Shown here piece after piece: positions 1 to 8,571 of a DNA stretch of 64,000 bases. The DNA comes from Chelativorans salis. Lineage in GTDB: Bacteria > Pseudomonadota > Alphaproteobacteria > Rhizobiales > Rhizobiaceae. Numbering within the stretch: the stretch's first letter is position 1; the number at the start of each line of letters is the position of its first letter. Where the stretch lies: the NCBI RefSeq assembly GCF_025336525.1, contig NZ_JAOCZP010000001.1, forward strand, positions 186,001 to 250,000. Reading direction: 5' to 3'. A model generated the notes under the pieces. That model saw nothing but the letters and a program-made list of their open reading frames with translations, was not told the origin of the DNA and did not search any database. The position numbers and the translations under genes were made by a program.

Positions 1-694
1 CGTCGTCGACGAGCTGGAAGGCGAGCCCCAGATTGGCACCGAAGGAGCGGAGCGCTGCGCGGTCGTTGCGCGATGCCTCGGCGATGACAGGGCCAACCTC
101 GGCGGCGGCGGAAAAGAGCGCGGCGGTCTTGGCCTTGATGACGGCCAGATACTCGTCTTCCGTCGTCTCCAGGTTTTTGGCCACGCCAAGCTGCATAACT
201 TCGCCTTCGGCGATGACGGAGGCAGCGGCGGAAAGAATGTCGAGCGCGTCCAGCGAGCCGACGTCGACCATCATGCGGAAGGCCTGGCCGAGCAGGAAGT
301 CGCCGACCAGAACGCTCGCCTGGTTGCCCCAGATCATGCGCGCCGTCTTGCGGCCGCGCCGCATATCGCTCTCGTCCACGACGTCATCGTGGAGCAGCGT
401 GGCCGTATGCATGAACTCCACACTGGTGGCGAGCTTCACGTGGCCCTCGCCCGCGTAACCGAACATCTGCGCTGCGGCCAGCGTCACCATGGGGCGGAGG
501 CGCTTTCCTCCGGAGGAGATCAAGTGGCGGGCAAGCTCAGGGATCAATTCCACGTCCGAACCCGCCTTGGAGAGGATGAGTTCGTTGACGCGCCCCATAT
601 CGTCCTTAGTCAGGTCGATCAGACCATCGATCGAAGCCGCACTGCGCTTGCCGCCTTCGAGATTCACTACGACGCCCACCGGGAGTTCCTCCAT
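1..694 (-). CDS. ispB: Polyprenyl (octaprenyl-type) diphosphate synthase, N-terminal part; 3' end outside the window
   Basis: Trans-prenyltransferase that extends farnesyl diphosphate with isopentenyl diphosphate to make the quinone side chain. Reading leftward, the reverse strand gives a continuous frame with the family's GGKRLRP substrate motif and the first aspartate-rich motif (LLHDDVVDESD, around residue 100, encoded near 373-400). The chosen ATG at 694 gives the N-terminus MEELPVGVVVNLEGG. About 231 codons are visible; the second aspartate-rich motif lies beyond position 1. The product length and side-chain length cannot be judged from this fragment, so octaprenyl versus decaprenyl specificity is inferred only from typical alphaproteobacterial annotation. 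The gene is divergent from the DUF2007/trmN6 pair. Confidence 0.9.
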   Translation of the reverse strand, partial: MEELPVGVVVNLEGGKRSAASIDGLIDLTKDDMGRVNELILSKAGSDVELIPELARHLISSGGKRLRPMVTLAAAQMFGYAGEGHVKLATSVEFMHTATLLHDDVVDESDMRRGRKTARMIWGNQASVLVGDFLLGQAFRMMVDVGSLDALDILSAAASVIAEGEVMQLGVAKNLETTEDEYLAVIKAKTAALFSAAAEVGPVIAEASRNDRAALRSFGANLGLAFQLVDD

Positions 695-835
695 TCCATG
701 ATTTCCGGGCAGCCGCCCGGTCCGGACTTTATGGCCGCAATCGCCCTTGCCGCAAGCGGCGAATTGGCACGCAAGGCGGGTTAGGACAACCGCTCGGCAT
801 TTACAAGCGCCGGTTGACCTGCCAACGTCGCTGCC

Positions 836-1057
836 ATGATCGAGCTCATCCGCACCAACGACGCCGTCACCATCTCCTTCGTCGAGAGCCTGCTGCGTGA
901 CGCCGGTATTGACTATCTGGTCGCCGACCAGAACATGAGCATCATGGAAGGCTCCCTCGGAGTGCTACCGCGCCGTGTGCTCGTCGACACGGAAGAGGCG
1001 GAAGCAGCGCGGCGACTTCTGGCCGATGCCGGCGTGATGGACGGCGACGCCGGCTGA
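836..1057 (+). CDS. DUF2007 domain protein (putative signal-transducing protein)
   Basis: Small 73-residue protein beginning MIELIRTNDAVTISFVESLL, with the compact DUF2007 pattern of an N-terminal strand, a helix that picks a short loop, and a C-terminal helix rich in Glu and Ala. The family resembles GlnB-like signalling folds, but its biochemical role is not established. It is directly followed, four bases after its stop, by a tRNA methyltransferase gene, so the two are probably co-transcribed. This pairing is familiar in rhizobial genomes. Function is unassigned beyond the domain name. Confidence 0.8.
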   Translation: MIELIRTNDAVTISFVESLLRDAGIDYLVADQNMSIMEGSLGVLPRRVLVDTEEAEAARRLLADAGVMDGDAG

Positions 1058-1061
1058 GCCG

Positions 1062-1835
1062 ATGCCCGAAGCGATGGCCTTCACCACCGACGCCTTCCAC
1101 CGCGGCCGCTTCCATCTCGTTCAACCCGCGGGCAAGGGGCACCGCGCCGGCCTCGACGCCATGCTTCTCGCCGGTGCGGTGCCGGAAGGCTTCAGCGGGC
1201 TCCTCGCCGATCTCGGCGCCGGCGCCGGGGCGGCGGGCTTTGCCGTCGCCGCGCGTTGCCCGCAGGCGCGCGTCGTGCTGGTGGAGCGTGCGGCGGAGAT
1301 GGCTGCCTGCGCCCGCGAGAGCCTCGCGTTGCCTGAGAACGAAGCGCTGGCGTCCCGGATTACCATTGTTGAGGCCGATGTGGAGTTGTCTGGCCGGGAG
1401 CGGCAGAGCGTAGGGCTCACCGATCGATCCTTCGACTTCGTCGTCATGAACCCGCCCTTCAACGCGGCGCACGACAGGGCGACGCCGGATACGCTCAAAC
1501 GGCAGGCCCATGTGATGGAGGACGGCCTATTCGAGCGCTGGCTGAGGACGGCAGCCGCCATCGCGAAACCCGGCGCGGGGCTGGCGATCATCGCCCGTCC
1601 TGGTTCGATCGCCGAAATCCTCTCCGCCCTCGCCGGCCGCTTCGGCAGCGCAGAAGTTCTGCCCATCCACCCGCGCCCGCAGGTCGAGGCGATCCGCATC
1701 GTCGTCAGGGCGCGCAAGGGCGCGCGGGGAGGCCTGCGCCTTCAGCCGCCGCTCATCCTCCATGGAGAGGGCAATGGCTTTACGCGACGCGCCGAGATGG
1801 TGATCAACGGCCGGGCAACCCTTTTGGGCGTTTGA
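1062..1835 (+). CDS. trmN6: tRNA1(Val) (adenine(37)-N6)-methyltransferase-like protein
   Basis: Class I SAM-dependent methyltransferase of 257 residues, expected to methylate adenine N6 at position 37 of tRNA1-Val. The SAM-binding glycine motif DLGAGAGAAG is at residues 50-59. The NPPF catalytic signature of N6-adenine and N5-glutamine methyltransferases is at residues 130-133. The early segment HLVQPAGKGHRAGLDA matches the family's N-terminal signature. ATG at 1062 follows the DUF2007 stop by only four bases, indicating an operon. The assignment to the YfiC/TrmN6 group is from motif arrangement and length; the exact tRNA target is inferred from the family. Confidence 0.85.
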   Translation: MPEAMAFTTDAFHRGRFHLVQPAGKGHRAGLDAMLLAGAVPEGFSGLLADLGAGAGAAGFAVAARCPQARVVLVERAAEMAACARESLALPENEALASRITIVEADVELSGRERQSVGLTDRSFDFVVMNPPFNAAHDRATPDTLKRQAHVMEDGLFERWLRTAAAIAKPGAGLAIIARPGSIAEILSALAGRFGSAEVLPIHPRPQVEAIRIVVRARKGARGGLRLQPPLILHGEGNGFTRRAEMVINGRATLLGV

Positions 1836-1916
1836 CGTTCATTCAGGCGGGCGCCATTGCGCAGCGCCGGCAAATGCCTACATGACAACGGACCCGAGGC
1901 ACTGGAGACCCTGCCA

Positions 1917-2777
1917 TTGAAACAGCCGCTGTCGCGCCTTCTGCCGAAATCGCTTCGTTCCGACATCACCACCATCCCCGTCGTCAGGCTGCAAGGCACC
2001 ATAATGGCCAGCGGCAGCCCGTTGCGGCAGCACCTCTCTCTCTCGTCCACCGCCGGTATTATCGAGAAGGCGTTTTCCTACTCGGCGCCGGCGGTAGCGA
2101 TCGCGATTAACTCCCCCGGCGGCTCGCCGGTGCAGTCGCGCCTCATCTACAAGCGCATCCGCGATCTGGCCGAGGAGAAGAAGCGGAAGGTATTCGTCTT
2201 CGTCGAGGACGTGGCGGCCTCCGGCGGCTATATGATCGCGCTCGCCGGCGACGAAATCATCGCCGACCCTTCGTCCATCGTCGGCTCCATCGGCGTGGTG
2301 TCGGCCGGCTTCGGGTTCCAGGAGATGATCGGCAAGATCGGCATTGAGCGGCGCATGCACACATCTGGCCGCAACAAGGCCATCCTCGACCCCTTCCAGC
2401 CGGAAAAGAAGCAGGACGTGGAGCACCTCAAAACGATCCAGGAAGAGCTGCACCAGGCATTCATCGCAATGGTGAAGGAGCGGCGTGGCGCCAGGCTAGC
2501 AGACGACGAGGATCTTTTTACCGGCCTGTTCTGGAGCGGGGAACGCGGGAAGGCGCTCGGCCTCGTGGATGTGCTGGGCGACATGCGTTCCTATCTGAGG
2601 AGCCGCTATGGCGACAAGACCCGGCTCAAGCTGGTGAGCCACCCGCGCGGCCTGTTCGGGCGCCGGCTGACACTTTTCGGCACTGCAACGCGCGGCATCG
2701 ACATCGCCGCTGCGGCCACGGATGGGCTCCTGCAAGCGGCCGAGGAGCAGGCGCTGTGGCGCCGCTACGGGCTTTAA
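1917..2777 (+). CDS. S49 family serine peptidase (SppA/SohB-like)
   Basis: Serine protease of the signal-peptide-peptidase group. The core segment VRLQGTIM is followed by INSPGGSP, which forms the oxyanion-hole loop, and by DVAASGGYMIALAGDEI, in which the serine (about residue 102) is the expected nucleophile. No membrane anchor is obvious in the N-terminus, as in short SohB-like rhizobial members. The frame is open from a TTG at 1857, but the TTG at 1917 has a GGAG upstream and gives the usual N-terminus LKQPLSRLLPKSLR, so it is preferred (286 residues). No in-frame ATG exists in this stretch. The gene is followed by a small membrane protein and ispE on the same strand. Confidence 0.85.
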   Translation: MKQPLSRLLPKSLRSDITTIPVVRLQGTIMASGSPLRQHLSLSSTAGIIEKAFSYSAPAVAIAINSPGGSPVQSRLIYKRIRDLAEEKKRKVFVFVEDVAASGGYMIALAGDEIIADPSSIVGSIGVVSAGFGFQEMIGKIGIERRMHTSGRNKAILDPFQPEKKQDVEHLKTIQEELHQAFIAMVKERRGARLADDEDLFTGLFWSGERGKALGLVDVLGDMRSYLRSRYGDKTRLKLVSHPRGLFGRRLTLFGTATRGIDIAAAATDGLLQAAEEQALWRRYGL

Positions 2778-2843
2778 GCCCTTCCTTTTGCACCTTTCGG
2801 CAAACGGGCCTATCATGGAATGACCGCCAGGGAGGCAACACAC

Positions 2844-3029
2844 ATGCCGCAACTGATCTTCTTCTCCCTCATCGCCCTCGTGGCCTACTACGGCTACCGG
2901 GCCTTCGTCCGCGAGACCGAGCGGGTGACACAACGGGCGGAACGCGCCCGCAGGGAAGCCGCAACGGGGAGCATGGGCACGCTCGTCAAGGACCCGGAGA
3001 CGGGCGAATACCGGCTGGCGAAAGACTGA
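2844..3029 (+). CDS. Small single-span membrane protein of unknown function
   Basis: A 61-residue protein with one N-terminal transmembrane segment (about residues 3-16, LIFFSLIALVAYYGY), followed by a charged Arg/Glu-rich helix and the tail DPETGEYRLAKD. The ATG at 2844 has GGAGG at 2831-2835, eight bases upstream, which favours it over an upstream in-frame codon at 2820. It sits between the S49 peptidase and ispE, an arrangement often seen in rhizobia. The charged helix after the membrane span suggests a cytoplasmic tail. I recognise it only as a conserved hypothetical protein. Confidence 0.7.
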   Translation: MPQLIFFSLIALVAYYGYRAFVRETERVTQRAERARREAATGSMGTLVKDPETGEYRLAKD

Positions 3030-3040
3030 GACCCACCTTC

Positions 3041-3925
3041 ATGCCGACAAGACTGGAGCGCGCGGCACCGGCGAAGGTCAATCTGGCGCTCCATGTCACC
3101 GGACGCCGCGCCGACGGCTATCATCTCCTGGAAAGCCTCGTCGTCTTCACCCGCTACGGCGACCAGTTGCACGCCGCGCCGGCGGAGCATGATACCTTCT
3201 CCCTCGCAGGCCCCTATGGTGCGCAGGTGCCGCGCGACGCGGACAACCTCGTGCTGCGCGCCCGCGACCTGCTGCGCCGGCATTTCGGGGTGGATAAACC
3301 CGTGGCGCTGACGCTGGAGAAGAACCTGCCGGTCGCTTCGGGCATCGGCGGCGGATCGAGTGATGCGGCCGCCACGCTTCATCTGCTCGCCCGCCACTGG
3401 CACGTTAAGGCCGGACACCGTGACCTCGCAAAGATCGCCCTAGCGCTCGGTGCTGATGTGCCCATGTGCCTGGCGGCCCGGCCGCTGCTGGCGCACGGCA
3501 TCGGGGAGGCGCTGGAGCCTGTCCGCCGCCTGCCGGCTCTGCCGCTCCTCCTCGTCAATCCCGGGCAGATGCTCGCCACGCCGGATGTCTTCGCCGCGCT
3601 CGAAAGGCGCGAAAATCCTCCCCTTCCGCCCTTCCAAGGTGGCGGCGGTGTTGCCGAGATCGTGCGCTGGCTCAATTCTGCACGTAACGACCTGGAGGCC
3701 CCGGCGCTAATGCTCATGCCGGAGATCGGCATTGCATTGAAGGCACTTCGGTCGGAGGGTGCGCTTATTGTCCGCATGTCCGGCTCGGGTGCCACCTGCT
3801 TCGGCATCTTCGAGACCGAGGGACAGGCGCAGGCGGCCGAAAAGGCCATTGGCAGCCGCCGCCCCGAATGGTTCGTTCAGGCGACGATCACCACCGCGTC
3901 CGTGGAGGCAATCCACAATGGCTGA
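3041..3925 (+). CDS. ispE: 4-diphosphocytidyl-2-C-methyl-D-erythritol kinase
   Basis: GHMP-family kinase of the non-mevalonate (MEP) pathway; it phosphorylates CDP-methylerythritol at C2. The N-terminus carries AAPAKVNLALHV and GYHLLESLV, typical of IspE. The ATP-binding loop PVASGIGGGSSDAAA is present, and the C-terminal RMSGSGATCFGIF motif closes the GHMP fold. Length from ATG 3041 is 294 residues, normal for the family. An upstream in-frame extension to 2756 is rejected because it overlaps the preceding genes. Its 3' end overlaps the next gene by 8 bases. Its presence implies that bulk isoprenoids come from the MEP pathway, which makes the HMG-CoA reductase gene at 55-56 kb stand out. Confidence 0.95.
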   Translation: MPTRLERAAPAKVNLALHVTGRRADGYHLLESLVVFTRYGDQLHAAPAEHDTFSLAGPYGAQVPRDADNLVLRARDLLRRHFGVDKPVALTLEKNLPVASGIGGGSSDAAATLHLLARHWHVKAGHRDLAKIALALGADVPMCLAARPLLAHGIGEALEPVRRLPALPLLLVNPGQMLATPDVFAALERRENPPLPPFQGGGGVAEIVRWLNSARNDLEAPALMLMPEIGIALKALRSEGALIVRMSGSGATCFGIFETEGQAQAAEKAIGSRRPEWFVQATITTASVEAIHNG

Positions 3926-4481
3926 CCGCAGCTTCATCCCAGTACGTTTCGCCGTGCTCACGGTCTCCGACAGCCGGACACTCGACGACGATAAATCCGG
4001 CGATACACTCGCCGAGCGCATTGAGGCCGCTGGCCATCAGCTTATCGACCGCGCCATCGCCCCTGACGAGATCAAGCGCATCCGCGACATCGTTAGCGCC
4101 TGGTGCGCCGACAGCGGCATAGACGCCGTTATTAGCACCGGCGGCACGGGCTTCACCGGCCGTGACGTGACGCCGGAGGCGCTGGAGCCACTGTTCGACA
4201 AGCGCATGGACGGATTCTCGCACCTCTTCCACCGCGCCTCCTTCGATAAAATCGGCACCTCCACTATACAATCGCGCGCCACGGCAGGCCTCGTCGATCA
4301 GACCTTCGTCTTCGTGCTGCCCGGCTCGCCCGGCGCCTGCCGCGACGCCTGGGACCATATCCTGAAGGACCAGTTCGACTACCGGCACATGCCCTGCAAC
4401 TTCGTCGAGATCATGCCGCGCCTCGACGAGCACTTGCAGCGTGGCGGCGGCCGACCTCCAGGCTTCTCCACGGATCCGTAG
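3918..4481 (+). CDS. moaB: MoaB/MogA-like molybdopterin-binding domain protein
   Basis: A 187-residue MoCF-biosynthesis protein with the molybdopterin-adenylyltransferase fold. The segment FAVLTVSDSRTLDDDKSGD contains the MogA/MoaB-type SDSR motif, and STGGTGFTGRDVTPEA is the conserved molybdopterin-binding loop. PGSPGACRDAWDHIL is the family C-terminal signature. The ATG at 3918 overlaps the stop of ispE (ATGGCTGA), implying translational coupling. Like other MoaB proteins it may bind or adenylylate molybdopterin, or may be partly redundant with MogA; the sequence alone does not decide. Confidence 0.9.
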   Translation: MADRSFIPVRFAVLTVSDSRTLDDDKSGDTLAERIEAAGHQLIDRAIAPDEIKRIRDIVSAWCADSGIDAVISTGGTGFTGRDVTPEALEPLFDKRMDGFSHLFHRASFDKIGTSTIQSRATAGLVDQTFVFVLPGSPGACRDAWDHILKDQFDYRHMPCNFVEIMPRLDEHLQRGGGRPPGFSTDP

Positions 4482-4561
4482 AAAGTTCTTGATTTGTTCT
4501 CTTTCCTTGAATAGGAATAGATTCATCGAGAATGATCGCCGAATCGTGGAGGTACAGAGCC

Positions 4562-5716
4562 ATGGACCAGATTGCACGGGCAGATCTTGCCGCCTCGAAG
4601 GGCGGCGGCGTGGCGATGGCCAATGCGATGATCGAGGAAGCAGGCCTGCGCATCGGCGAGGACCGCCGCCGCGGACGCGCTGCCGGCATCAATCCCACCG
4701 GCCGCTTCGAACCGCTCACGCGGCACGTCTTTGATGACGGGTGGGAGACCCTGGAGGACCTGCCGCCTTTCAAGACGGAAGTGCAGGTAGAGAAGCCGCG
4801 CACCATCATCACCCGCAACACCTCGCCCGACATATCCTTCGACCGTTCAATCAATCCCTATCGCGGCTGCGAGCACGGTTGCGTCTACTGCTTCGCACGG
4901 CCGACGCACAGCTACATGGGCATGTCGCCGGGGCTCGATTTCGAATCACGGCTGTTCGCTAAGCCGGATGCCGCGAGATTGCTGGAAAGGGAGCTTTCAA
5001 AGCCCGGCTACGAGCCGCGTACCATCGCCATCGGCACCAATACCGACCCCTACCAGCCGGTCGAGAAGAAGTGGCGCATCATGCGCGAGATTCTCGAGGT
5101 CCTGGAGGCGCATGGGCACCCCGTGGGCATCGTCACCAAGTCGGCGTTGGTCACCCGCGATATAGACATCCTGTCGCGCATGGCCGAGCGCGGACTTGCC
5201 AAGGTGGCGCTTTCGGTGACGACGCTTGACCGCAAGCTCGCGCGCACCATGGAGCCGAGAGCGGCTACGCCGCCGCGCCGGCTGGAAGCGATGCGCAGCT
5301 TGAGCGATGCCGGCATTCCCGTTTCGGTGATGATCGGCCCGGTGATCCCCGGCATGAACGATAGCGAGATGGAGCGCATTCTGGAATCGGCCTACGCGGC
5401 CGGTGCGCGCGAGGCAGGCTACATAATCCTGCGCCTGCCGCTCGAGGTGAGCCCGATATTCAAGGACTGGCTGCTGCGCCACTACCCGGACCGCTATCGC
5501 CATGTCATGTCGCTCGTCCGTTCGATGCGCGGCGGCAAGGATTATGATGCCGAATGGGGCAAACGCATGAAGGGAACCGGGCCCTATGCCTGGCAGATCG
5601 GTCGCCGCTTCGAGATCGCGGCCAAGCGCATCGGTCTCAACGTCCAGCGGCGCAAGCTGCGTACGGATTTATTCAAACCGCTCAACGGCCAGGGGGAACA
5701 ACTCGTGCTTCTTTGA
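4562..5716 (+). CDS. PA0069-type radical SAM protein (SplB-like fold)
   Basis: Radical SAM enzyme of 384 residues. The cluster-binding cysteines occur as RGCEHGCVYCFARP, a CxxxCxxC motif. They are followed by conserved NTDPYQPVEK, KSALVTRD and MIGPVIPGMND segments of the PA0069 family, which is related to spore photoproduct lyase but lacks its defined role. Among possible starts, ATG 4562 is preferred because GGAGG lies at 4548-4552; an in-frame ATG at 4532 has no good ribosome-binding site. The substrate of the family is unknown. The gene is followed by RNase HII on the same strand after 133 bases, an order common in rhizobia. Confidence 0.85.
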   Translation: MDQIARADLAASKGGGVAMANAMIEEAGLRIGEDRRRGRAAGINPTGRFEPLTRHVFDDGWETLEDLPPFKTEVQVEKPRTIITRNTSPDISFDRSINPYRGCEHGCVYCFARPTHSYMGMSPGLDFESRLFAKPDAARLLERELSKPGYEPRTIAIGTNTDPYQPVEKKWRIMREILEVLEAHGHPVGIVTKSALVTRDIDILSRMAERGLAKVALSVTTLDRKLARTMEPRAATPPRRLEAMRSLSDAGIPVSVMIGPVIPGMNDSEMERILESAYAAGAREAGYIILRLPLEVSPIFKDWLLRHYPDRYRHVMSLVRSMRGGKDYDAEWGKRMKGTGPYAWQIGRRFEIAAKRIGLNVQRRKLRTDLFKPLNGQGEQLVLL

Positions 5717-5849
5717 GTTTGCGTGCAGACGGCTCGTAGCCCCTGCGCCTTTCACGTCTTTCCGTCGCGAGCCCGTCCCCCGGCCCGACGGTGCCTTCCC
5801 GGTTTTCTCCGCCCCCTGACCGGGAAAGGCTTGCGGAGAATCGGAAGCG

Positions 5850-6527
5850 ATGCGAGCATCGCCGACAATGGCTCCTTCGCATTCCGATTCTCCGCTTCTC
5901 TTCGATATCCCGGTGCGCCCCGACTTCGTGCTGGAGGCAGGCATCATGCGCGACGGTCATGCGCCGGTGGCGGGTCTCGACGAGGCAGGGCGCGGGCCGC
6001 TGGCCGGTCCAGTGGTAGCGGCGGCCGTGGTGCTTGACCCCGAGCGCATCCCGGACGGTCTCGACGATTCCAAGCGCCTTTTGCCGGAAGCGCGCGAAGG
6101 CCTGTTCCTCGACATCTTCGAGGCAGCGCTTTCCGTTTCCGTCGCCTCGCTGTGCGCCAACTCCATCGACGGATCGAATATCCTCAAGGCGAGCCTCGAG
6201 GCCATGCGCCGTGCGCTGGACGGCCTGTGCGTGCGCCCGGCCTATGCGCTTGCCGACGGGCGCGACGTGCCGCCGGGTCTCGCCTGCCCCTGTCGCGCCG
6301 TCGTCAAGGGCGACCAGCGTTCGCAGTCCATCGCCGCGGCATCCATCGTCGCCAAGGTCGTCCGCGACCGCATGATGGTGCGCACGGGCGCGCTGGTGCC
6401 GCACTACGGATTCGACAGCCACGTCGGTTACGCCACGCCGCACCACCGCTCAGCCATCGCGGAGCATGGGCCCATCGCGCGCCTTCACCGCATGAGCTTC
6501 TCGCCCTTCAAACCGGTCGCGGCCTGA
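5850..6527 (+). CDS. rnhB: Ribonuclease HII
   Basis: Endonuclease that cleaves the RNA strand of RNA-DNA hybrids and removes misincorporated ribonucleotides. The signature [20 protein letters not shown] carries the catalytic Asp-Glu pair, DDSKRL follows, and a further Asp lies in [30 protein letters not shown] is the conserved helix and [10 protein letters not shown] the C-terminal motif. Start ATG 5850 has GGAAG at 5843-5847. The 225 residues include an N-terminal extension of about 35 residues before the catalytic domain, usual in alphaproteobacteria. Confidence 0.95.
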   Translation: MRASPTMAPSHSDSPLLFDIPVRPDFVLEAGIMRDGHAPVAGLDEAGRGPLAGPVVAAAVVLDPERIPDGLDDSKRLLPEAREGLFLDIFEAALSVSVASLCANSIDGSNILKASLEAMRRALDGLCVRPAYALADGRDVPPGLACPCRAVVKGDQRSQSIAAASIVAKVVRDRMMVRTGALVPHYGFDSHVGYATPHHRSAIAEHGPIARLHRMSFSPFKPVAA

Positions 6528-6533
6528 AGCCTC

Positions 6534-7103
6534 TCAGAGAGGCGATACGCCGAAGAGCACCCGGTGCAGCCAGCCGACGAAGACGACATAGACAATCAGT
6601 CCGCCGACCACCGCAATCACGTCATTCCTCAATGAAGGTGCCTTGGACGATGCGGGTCCTCGCGGTCGCTGCGTCACCGAAGCCCAGTCGGCACCCGCCC
6701 AAAGGGCAATGCCTCCGAAAAGAAACAGGTCGGCCAGCGTGCCATTGGCGAGAAGATGCGCTGCTCCCCAGAGCATGGTCGCTATGAGCATGGGATGCCC
6801 GATCGTGGTCTTGATGTGACCCGGAGCATAGGCCGCGATGAGGAGCGGAAAGACCGGCAACATCAAGAGTAGCGTAACGTGCCGCAGCGCTGGAGGCGTC
6901 GCGTAGAGAACGGTCGGGTCCTGTCGCGCCAGGCCATACCCCCAAACGATCAGCGCCAGGCCGAGAATGGAGGCCACAGTGTAAGGCAGCATCCAGGCGC
7001 CCTTGCCGCGGGTCGCCAGAACATTCTCTCGCAGATGCGGAGCCACTATGAGAAGCGAGTGAGTGCCCAGGAACAGCAGAAGACCGAGGATAAGGACCAG
7101 CAT
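6534..7103 (-). CDS. NnrU family membrane protein
   Basis: A 189-residue integral membrane protein with about five to six hydrophobic helices. It belongs to the NnrU family, recognised by RENVLATRGKGAWMLPY near the N-terminus and by YAPGHIKTTIGHPML followed by WGAAHLLANG in the centre. NnrU was named from a nitric-oxide-related operon, and the fold resembles isoprenylcysteine methyltransferase-like membrane enzymes. No nitrate or nitrite reductase genes are nearby, so a denitrification role is not supported by context. It is divergent from the TetR gene at 7244, with an operator-like palindrome in between. Confidence 0.8.
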   Translation of the reverse strand: MLVLILGLLLFLGTHSLLIVAPHLRENVLATRGKGAWMLPYTVASILGLALIVWGYGLARQDPTVLYATPPALRHVTLLLMLPVFPLLIAAYAPGHIKTTIGHPMLIATMLWGAAHLLANGTLADLFLFGGIALWAGADWASVTQRPRGPASSKAPSLRNDVIAVVGGLIVYVVFVGWLHRVLFGVSPL

Positions 7104-7204
7104 GCGAACTTCCTTTTGCCATTGCGCTCGGCCCAGTTTCCCACTTGCGCAGATGCAGGCGGGACCCGGTGCCTCACTTGCACCACTTACATTTGTTATA
7201 TAGT

Positions 7205-7221
7205 CTAACTAACGTTATTAG
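7205..7221. promoter_or_regulatory. Candidate TetR operator between nnrU-like gene and tetR
   Basis: The 17-base sequence CTAACTAACGTTATTAG is an imperfect inverted repeat centred on AACGTT, with CTAA and TTAG arms. It lies in the AT-rich part of the 140-base divergent spacer, just upstream of the TetR start. TetR proteins usually autoregulate through such sites. This is inferred from position and symmetry only. Confidence 0.4.
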
Positions 7222-7243
7222 CATTTTCCTGTCAACACGCCCC

Positions 7244-7984
7244 ATGAACAGACAAACCGACACCGCAAAACCCACGATGAGCCGGAGGAAAAAGCTCCGC
7301 GAGGCCACGCTGGTGGAAATCCGGACAATTGCGCGCAAGCTGCTCGTCAACAAGGGGAGCACTGCAGTCACCGTCAACGCCGTCGCCCGCAGGATGGGGA
7401 TGAGCGGTCCGGCCCTTTACCGCTATTACTCCAGCCAGGCCGAACTGATTGAGGCGCTCAGGGCGGACTTCTATCGCGAACTGATCGCCAAGATGCGCTC
7501 CGCCGGTGAAAGCCGCGCCGGCACGGCCGGTTGCCGCCTTTTGGCCATCTGCCGTGCCTTGCGCGGCTGGGCGGTTGCGCATCCGGCCGAGTTTCGCTGG
7601 CTGTTCGCCAGCCCTGCGCCCCCGATGGGCGAGCGGCGGTGCGATCCATCCGCGAGCGGGACCGGCCAAGCCTTCGGGCTGGTATTCCTGGAGCAGGTGG
7701 TGGAAATATGGGAGACGCAGCGCTTCCCCATCCCCAGCCTGGAGGACATGGACCCCGCGATCGCCGACCAGCTTCGCGCCTATTCGGAAAGGATCGACGG
7801 GCGCCTGCCGCCCGAGGCGGCCTATGTCTTCCTCGCCTGCTGGATGCGGCTCTACGGCCTTCTGTGCATGGAGGTGCTCAACCAGATCAGCTTCGCCTAT
7901 AGCGATATGGAGCCGGTCTTCGAGGAATGCTTGCAGGAACTGTGCGGGCTCCTGGATATTGCTTATGAGGGACCAAGGTCCTGA
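7244..7984 (+). CDS. TetR/AcrR family transcriptional regulator
   Basis: A 246-residue regulator. The N-terminal helix-turn-helix region reads VNAVARRMGMSGPALYRYYSSQAELIEAL (about residues 45-73), the standard TetR DNA-binding helices. The C-terminal part contains AVAHPAEFRWLFASP, as in the WHG-type ligand-binding domain. ATG 7244 is the first plausible start; a second ATG at 7277 (MSRRKKLRE) is also possible because neither has a strong ribosome-binding site. It is divergent from the NnrU family gene, which is its most likely target. Confidence 0.85.
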   Translation: MNRQTDTAKPTMSRRKKLREATLVEIRTIARKLLVNKGSTAVTVNAVARRMGMSGPALYRYYSSQAELIEALRADFYRELIAKMRSAGESRAGTAGCRLLAICRALRGWAVAHPAEFRWLFASPAPPMGERRCDPSASGTGQAFGLVFLEQVVEIWETQRFPIPSLEDMDPAIADQLRAYSERIDGRLPPEAAYVFLACWMRLYGLLCMEVLNQISFAYSDMEPVFEECLQELCGLLDIAYEGPRS

Positions 7985-8030
7985 CGAGATGGTGACGGGG
8001 GTCGGTGCCGCCCCTATCAACAAACAAAAA

Positions 8031-8051
8031 TGCCGCCAGAGGCCGGCGGCA
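8031..8051 (-). terminator. Rho-independent terminator of the atp Fo operon
   Basis: Inverted repeat TGCCGCC (8031-8037) and GGCGGCA (8045-8051). Read leftward, the hairpin is followed by TTTTTGTTTG, a U-rich tail, so it suits the end of the leftward atpF transcript. It may also stop rightward tetR transcription, because it lies in the convergent gap. Confidence 0.75.
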
Positions 8052-8079
8052 TTCGGTGATCCTTGAGGACGGGCAGCCG

Positions 8080-8559
8080 TTAATTCAGCTTCGACTTCAC
8101 TTCCTTCAGTGAATTATCGAACAGCGCCCCGCTCACCTTGCCGTCCACCTTGTCGGCCAGGATGCTGCTCGCCGCAGCGACCGCCACATCGACAGCGCGA
8201 GCACGCACCTCGTTCACAGCATCCTGCTCGGCCTGAGCGATCTTCTGCTCGGCCAGCGCTGTGCGACGGGTGACGTACTCCTCCGTCTTCGTCTTCGCCT
8301 CGGCGACGATGATCTTCGCCTCGCGCTTGGCGGCGGCGACCATCTCCTCCGCCTCCTGCTCGGCTTCCTTGCGCTTGCGCTGATACTCGGCCAGAAGCTG
8401 CTGGGCCTCCTCACGCAGGGCGCGCGCGCCGTCGAGTTCGTTCTTGATGCGCTCGGCCCGCTTGTCGAGCGTGCCGTTCAGCATCGCCGGCACCTTCAGA
8501 TAGGCGAGAAGGGCGAGGAAGATGATGAGGGCGATCAGTGCCCAGAATGTCGCGTCCAT
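8080..8559 (-). CDS. atpF: ATP synthase Fo subunit b
   Basis: A 159-residue peripheral stalk subunit: one N-terminal transmembrane helix (ALIALIIFLALLAYL) followed by a long Glu/Lys/Ala-rich coiled coil (residues about 30-130) that runs along F1. It forms a heterodimer stalk with the b' subunit encoded just upstream. It is the last gene of the leftward atpI-B-E-F'-F operon and ends shortly before a terminator hairpin. F1 genes are not in the window; in alphaproteobacteria they sit in a separate operon. Confidence 0.93.
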   Translation of the reverse strand: MDATFWALIALIIFLALLAYLKVPAMLNGTLDKRAERIKNELDGARALREEAQQLLAEYQRKRKEAEQEAEEMVAAAKREAKIIVAEAKTKTEEYVTRRTALAEQKIAQAEQDAVNEVRARAVDVAVAAASSILADKVDGKVSGALFDNSLKEVKSKLN

Positions 8560-8571
8560 GGCCTTCTCCTA